In this document: one piece after another, positions 60,406 to 64,000 of the stretch
Layout: every line of letters starts with the position of its first letter
Position numbering within the stretch: the stretch's first letter is position 1
Origin: Jiangella gansuensis DSM 44835
GTDB taxonomy: Bacteria; Actinomycetota; Actinomycetes; Jiangellales; Jiangellaceae
Reading direction: 5' to 3'
Length of the DNA stretch: 64,000 nt
NCBI RefSeq assembly: GCF_000515395.1
Contig: NZ_KI911782.1
Location: 4,028,606-4,092,605, forward strand
Position numbers and translations under genes: made by a program
The notes under the pieces: generated by a model
Told to the model about the DNA's origin: nothing
What the model saw: the letters and a program-made list of their open reading frames with translations, nothing else
Databases searched by the model: none

Positions 60406-61110
60406 CTACGCGTGCGGAGGCGGCGCGAGCACGTCGTCGAGGTGACGTTCGACATACGGCAGCACCTCGGCGACGGTGACCTGTCGGCCGGTCTCCTGCG
60501 ACAGCGTGGTGGTGGCCGCGTCGGAGATGCCGCACGGGACGATGCGGTCGAACCAGCCGAGGTCGTTGTCGCAGTTGAGCGAGAACCCGTGCATGGTGAC
60601 GCCCTTGGCGACCCGCAGGCCGACGGCGCCGATCTTGCGGTCGGGGCTGCCGTCGCCGGGTTGGATCCACACCCCGCTGCGCCCGTCGCGGTCGACGCGG
60701 ACGCCGTCGACGCCGAACTCGCGGCACACGTCGATCATGACCTGCTCGACCCGGCGGACGTAGGCGACGACGTCGTACGGCTCCGGCAGCGCGATGATCG
60801 GGTACCCCACGATCTGGCCCGGCCCGTGCCAGGTGATCTTGCCGCCACGGTCGACGTCGATGACCGGTGCGCCGGCGTCGAGCAGCGGCCGATCCTCCGG
60901 CGCGGTGCGCTTGCCGGCGGTGTACACGGCCGCGTGCTGCAGCAGCATGACGGTGTCGGGTTCGTCGCCCGCCACCCGAGCGGCGTGCAGGCGCCGTTGC
61001 TCGGCCCAGGCCTCTTCGTACGGCACCAGGTCTTCGTACCGGACCAGGCGCAGACCGCCGGGTGTCCGGGTGAACTGCCGATGACTCGTCTCCACGCCGA
61101 TCACGCACAC
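60406..61110 (-). CDS. lipB: Octanoyl-[ACP]:protein octanoyltransferase
   Basis: A 234-residue Lip[18 protein letters not shown] is the family signature, the catalytic Lys is in [14 protein letters not shown] and the nucleophile Cys in [17 protein letters not shown]. It moves octanoate from acyl-carrier protein to apo-lipoyl proteins, upstream of LipA. The exact start among clustered GTG codons at 61110-61095 is uncertain. Confidence 0.95.
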   Translation of the reverse strand: MCVIGVETSHRQFTRTPGGLRLVRYEDLVPYEEAWAEQRRLHAARVAGDEPDTVMLLQHAAVYTAGKRTAPEDRPLLDAGAPVIDVDRGGKITWHGPGQIVGYPIIALPEPYDVVAYVRRVEQVMIDVCREFGVDGVRVDRDGRSGVWIQPGDGSPDRKIGAVGLRVAKGVTMHGFSLNCDNDLGWFDRIVPCGISDAATTTLSQETGRQVTVAEVLPYVERHLDDVLAPPPHA

Positions 61111-61155
61111 CAGCCTACGCCCGCCGCACGGCCCGCGCCGGAGCCGGCCTCGGCC

Positions 61156-61872
61156 TCAGAGCCGCTCGGCGCTCAGCGCGGTCTCCACGGCGTGCCCGCC
61201 GGCGGCCTCGACCCGGTACGCGTACGCGCCGTCGGTCTCGGCGTAGGCGCCCAGCAGGTCGGTGCCCTGGTAGAGCAGCCCGACGCCGTTGTCGGTGGCG
61301 TACGACGTGGGCAGCGTGCCGGCGGCGACGAGTTCGTGCAGCATGGGCCGCCGCTCGGCCTCGGAGTCGTAGTGCACGCCGTTGCCGTACGGCAGCAGCC
61401 CGAGGCCGTCGGTGACCGGGCGCAGCCGGGGCCCGAACGAGTCGGTGGTGCCGCCGGCGTGCCAGCAGATCGAGCCGGCCGACACCCCGGCGAGCACGAC
61501 GCCGGCGTCCCACGCCTCGCGCATCACCTCGTCGAGGCCGTGGAGGCGCCACATCGCCAGCAGCCCGGCAACGGAGCCTCCGCCCACCCACACCACGTCC
61601 TGCTCCAGCACGTGCTTGCGCAGGTCGTCGACGTTCGGCATCGGGAACAGCGAGAGATGCGACACGTCCACCGACCAGCCGGCGAACGCCGCGTAGATCA
61701 TCTGGACGTAGCCGACGGCGTCGCCGGACGCCGTCGGGACGAAGCACAGCTTCGGCCGCTCCGCGCCGGTCAACCGCAGCGCGAGCCGGGCCAGTCCGGC
61801 CGGGACGCTGTTGCCGCGGGCGTCGCGGGTGAAGCCGCCGCTGGTGGCGAGGATCGTCGGCGGACGGGTCAT
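61156..61872 (-). CDS. Peptidase E-like serine hydrolase (family S51)
   Basis: A 238-residue S51 protein. ILATSGGFTRDARGNSVPAG opens it, VWVGGGSVAGLLAMWRLHGL follows, and the nucleophile Ser is in LAGVSAGSICWHAGG. It resembles alpha-aspartyl dipeptidase and cyanophycinase relatives. The ATG overlaps the upstream membrane-protein stop by 4 nt. Cytoplasmic; the peptide substrate is unknown. Confidence 0.88.
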   Translation of the reverse strand: MTRPPTILATSGGFTRDARGNSVPAGLARLALRLTGAERPKLCFVPTASGDAVGYVQMIYAAFAGWSVDVSHLSLFPMPNVDDLRKHVLEQDVVWVGGGSVAGLLAMWRLHGLDEVMREAWDAGVVLAGVSAGSICWHAGGTTDSFGPRLRPVTDGLGLLPYGNGVHYDSEAERRPMLHELVAAGTLPTSYATDNGVGLLYQGTDLLGAYAETDGAYAYRVEAAGGHAVETALSAERL

Positions 61873-62399
61873 CGGGTCTCCTTCTCGTCGCTGGCCTGAC
61901 GGGTACGGCGCCGGCGCACCACGGCGACCACGGCGGCGGCCGCGACCACCACCGCGGCCAGCGTCATGGCCGTGGCCCACGGTGAGCCGGACGTGAGCCG
62001 CAGCGCGCCCCAGACGACCCCCAGGCCTCCGACCGTCCAGATCACCGCCCACAGTGCGGACCCGACCAGCATGGCGACGAGATAGCGCCCGAACGGCATC
62101 CGGGTGCCACCGGCCACGGCGTTGACGGCGGTCTGGACGCCGACGGTCAGGAACGACAACGTGACCGCCACCGGTCCGTACCGGCCTACGACGTTCTCGG
62201 CCCGGGCCAGCCGGTCGTGGCCGATCCGCTCGCCCCAGCGCGAGCGGGCGATGCCGGTGCCGGCCGCGCGGCCTATCCAGTACGTGGCCTGGGCTCGCAC
62301 GACGACGATGCCGAACATCACGGCGATGCCGATCCACAGCGGCAGACCGAACGGGCTCTGCGGGGCGGCAAGCGGCGTGACCCCGTCCATGGGCGGCAT
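61869..62399 (-). CDS. DedA/VTT-family membrane protein
   Basis: A 176-residue protein starting at ATG 62399 after GAGG. Four to five membrane segments are visible. YWIGRAAGTGIARSRWGERI and GRYGPVAVTLSFLTVGVQT are DedA (SNARE-associated/VTT) motifs. Such proteins act as lipid flippases or in proton-dependent membrane homeostasis. It is translationally coupled to the S51 gene. Confidence 0.87.
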   Translation of the reverse strand: MPPMDGVTPLAAPQSPFGLPLWIGIAVMFGIVVVRAQATYWIGRAAGTGIARSRWGERIGHDRLARAENVVGRYGPVAVTLSFLTVGVQTAVNAVAGGTRMPFGRYLVAMLVGSALWAVIWTVGGLGVVWGALRLTSGSPWATAMTLAAVVVAAAAVVAVVRRRRTRQASDEKETR

Positions 62400-62461
62400 C
62401 GTAGCCACCTCGTATGGCGGCCGATGAGGCATCCTGGCCCGAGGTTTGAAACGATGGCCCG

Positions 62462-64000
62462 ATGCAGGGTCACGAGGCTCCCGCGGGATTCACCGTCACC
62501 CGCCGGCTGGGCTCCGACGCGTCGGACATGGTTCTCGCCCGCGAGGACGCGACGGGCCGGCAGGTGACCCTTCGCCTCATCGGTCAGATCGGCGCGCAGG
62601 TGCGCGACCGGCTGCGGATGGCGGCTCACGCGCTGCGCTCCGTCGACCACCCGCACGTGATCCCGTTCCACGACGTCGTCGACGGCCCGGCCGGCGCGGT
62701 GGTGGTGCTCGGCGCTGCCGAGGGCGGCAGCCTCGCCGGCATCATCGGCGCCCGCGGTGTGCTGCCGGCGGGCGAGGTCGTGACGGCGTGTGCGCCCGTG
62801 GCCGACGGCCTCACCGAGCTGCACCGCCGCGGCCTGATCCACGGCGACCTCACGCTCGACGACATCGTCTTCAGCCTCGACGGACGGCCCATGGTCGCCG
62901 GGGTGGGCCTGGTCCAGGCCGGCGTGCCGCTGCGCGGCGGTCAGTACGCCCGGCCGGTCCCGCCGGAGGTCCAGGCCGGCCAGCCGCCCGGCCCGCCCGC
63001 CGACGTCCACGGCCTGGTCACCGCGGCCGTCGTAGCCCTGACTGGCTATCTGCCGGCCGCCGGGCTGTCGCTGCCCGGTGTCGCGCCCGCCGCCCAGGCG
63101 CTGCTGGCCAGCGCGCTCGAGCCGCAGCCGCACCGGCGTCCCACGGCGTCGGCCGTCGGCAATGCGTTCTTCGCCATCTCCGACCCCGCGCCGGTCGAGC
63201 TGGTGCTCGAGGAGGGGCACGCCACGACGGGGTCGCTGCGGCCGGTCGTCGACGCCCCGGCCGAGGACGACGACATCGCGGCGTTCATGCGCCGTTCCAC
63301 CTCCACCGGCCGCCGGGCCCGCCGGCGCGCTGCCGAGCCAGAGGGCCCCGGCGCGGCCGGTGCCGGGGGAGCGGCGGGCGCGGCTGGTGCCGGGGGAGCG
63401 GCCGGCGCGGCTGGAGCCGCGGGGGCGGCCGGCGGGGGCGGTGCTTCGGACGAAGGCGTGAGTCCCACCGCGCCGACCCGCCCGATCCGTACCCCACGAC
63501 GGGGCCGCCGGGCCCGTCCCGACGACCAGACCCCGCCCGGCGTGGCCGCCGAGCCGACGTCGTCCGCCGAATCGACACCGCTTGCCGGGCCTGATCCGGC
63601 CGCGACGCCGGAGCCCGGCGCGGGCTCGCCGGCGGACCAACCGGCCGAGCGCCGTCGTGGCCGCCGCCAGGGCGGAGCAGGCGCGGCTGGTGCGGGTGCG
63701 GCTGCGGCGGGTGCGCCCGGACCGGGCGATGGCGGCGGCAGCGGTTCCGGTGCCCCCGCACCGTCCGCGCGCGAACCCCGTCGTGGCCGCCGCGACACCG
63801 CGGATGAGCCCGAACCTGCCGAGGGCGGCCGCAACCGGCGCGTCGACGGCATCTGGATCGCCAGCGCCCTGGTGGTGTTGTTGCTGGTCGCCGGGGCCGT
63901 GCTGGTGGGCATGCGCGTCTTCGGCGAGGACAGCCCGACCGAAGGCCCCGGCACCGGCTCGACCCCGACGGACACCGAAGCCTCGACGGACCTGTGCGGA
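62462..64000 (+). CDS. Degenerate protein kinase (pseudokinase-like) with membrane anchor, partial
   Basis: Open for 513 codons to the window edge. Residues 10-260 follow the Ser/Thr kinase layout, but key residues are changed. The VAIK-type lysine is replaced (QVTLRLIGQ), HRDLKPEN is HGDLTLDDI and DFG is missing (VAGVGLVQAG). The Gly-rich loop is also altered. A long Ala/Gly/Pro/Arg-rich region of low complexity follows, with several RRGRR-type motifs. One membrane span (IWIASALVVLLLVAGAVLVG) then leads to an external Thr/Pro-rich start. It probably has a scaffold or ligand-sensing role rather than catalysis. Confidence 0.75.
   Translation, partial: MQGHEAPAGFTVTRRLGSDASDMVLAREDATGRQVTLRLIGQIGAQVRDRLRMAAHALRSVDHPHVIPFHDVVDGPAGAVVVLGAAEGGSLAGIIGARGVLPAGEVVTACAPVADGLTELHRRGLIHGDLTLDDIVFSLDGRPMVAGVGLVQAGVPLRGGQYARPVPPEVQAGQPPGPPADVHGLVTAAVVALTGYLPAAGLSLPGVAPAAQALLASALEPQPHRRPTASAVGNAFFAISDPAPVELVLEEGHATTGSLRPVVDAPAEDDDIAAFMRRSTSTGRRARRRAAEPEGPGAAGAGGAAGAAGAGGAAGAAGAAGAAGGGGASDEGVSPTAPTRPIRTPRRGRRARPDDQTPPGVAAEPTSSAESTPLAGPDPAATPEPGAGSPADQPAERRRGRRQGGAGAAGAGAAAAGAPGPGDGGGSGSGAPAPSAREPRRGRRDTADEPEPAEGGRNRRVDGIWIASALVVLLLVAGAVLVGMRVFGEDSPTEGPGTGSTPTDTEASTDLCG

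Noticed and set aside
62446-63594. A 382-codon plus-strand frame over the kinase-like gene.
   Set aside because: It is Arg/Pro-rich and out of frame with the clearly kinase-like reading that starts at 62462 and stays open to the window end.
1-64000. CRISPR arrays and tRNA genes.
   Set aside because: No regularly spaced short repeats with unique spacers and no cloverleaf with a standard T-arm were found on reading both strands. The only structural RNA recognised is rnpB.

Overview
The window is a very GC-rich bacterial chromosome segment with GTG starts, many TGA-overlap (ATGA/GTGA) operon junctions and several leaderless-type promoters (a TANNNT box 6-7 nt before the start codon). Gene content points to an actinomycete: polyphosphate glucokinase, GlnE with two glutamine synthetases, a GlnR operator, an RNase H/phosphatase fusion, a DUF4191 protein, and a right half that resembles the Mycobacterium tuberculosis Rv2217-Rv2230c neighbourhood (lipB, lipA, DUF4191, RDD, glnA1, glnE, glnA2, panB, RNase H-CobC, zinc-ribbon protein, Nif3). 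The genus cannot be fixed from the sequence alone.

Layout. Positions 1-20747 are a catabolic/transport island built as two divergent operons. The leftward operon (15554 down to 1, running off the window) encodes an aspartoacylase-like deacylase, a threonine-synthase-like PLP enzyme, an M81 (MlrC-like) metallopeptidase, an epimerase, two SDR dehydrogenases, two dipeptide-type solute-binding proteins, two permeases, a fused double ATPase, a GH20-type glycosidase and a RidA protein. The rightward operon encodes a class III aminotransferase and a second set of dipeptide-type permeases and ATPases with no binding protein of its own. A nested inverted repeat overlaps a good leftward promoter between them. 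I infer import and breakdown of one acylated, amino-containing, possibly glycosylated compound; the substrate is unknown.

Positions 20773-22169 hold an IS30-family element (1322 bp, 3-bp GGA duplication) inside a 72-bp palindromic repeat. Next come a CehA/McbA-like PHP hydrolase (22223-23989) and a set of small unknown proteins (24134-25797). Positions 26005-28764 are the conserved Nif3 / zinc-ribbon / RNase H-phosphatase operon. Then follow a glutamate-cysteine ligase family enzyme, YaaA, a methyltransferase, a fused glycyl-tRNA synthetase (unusual for actinobacteria), an MBL hydrolase, an iron-regulated siderophore-binding lipoprotein, an ArsR/CDF metal efflux pair, a sortase substrate, rnpB, ppgK, map, panB and nadE.

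Positions 46854-57844 hold nitrogen metabolism (glnA2, amidotransferase, glnE, glnA with a GlnR site) and a fluoride-export pair behind a candidate fluoride riboswitch. Positions 57992-59370 hold two broken genes between two copies of the 72-bp repeat. lipA, lipB, a peptidase E-like hydrolase, a DedA-like membrane protein and a degenerate protein kinase close the window.

The most unusual non-coding signal is three families of intergenic palindromic repeats, each of fixed length: 72 bp (five copies, one split by the IS30 element), 94 bp (two copies plus a half copy) and 50 bp (two copies). Their interiors diverge while length and arms are kept, and several supply the stop codons of neighbouring genes. 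No tRNA and no CRISPR array were seen.
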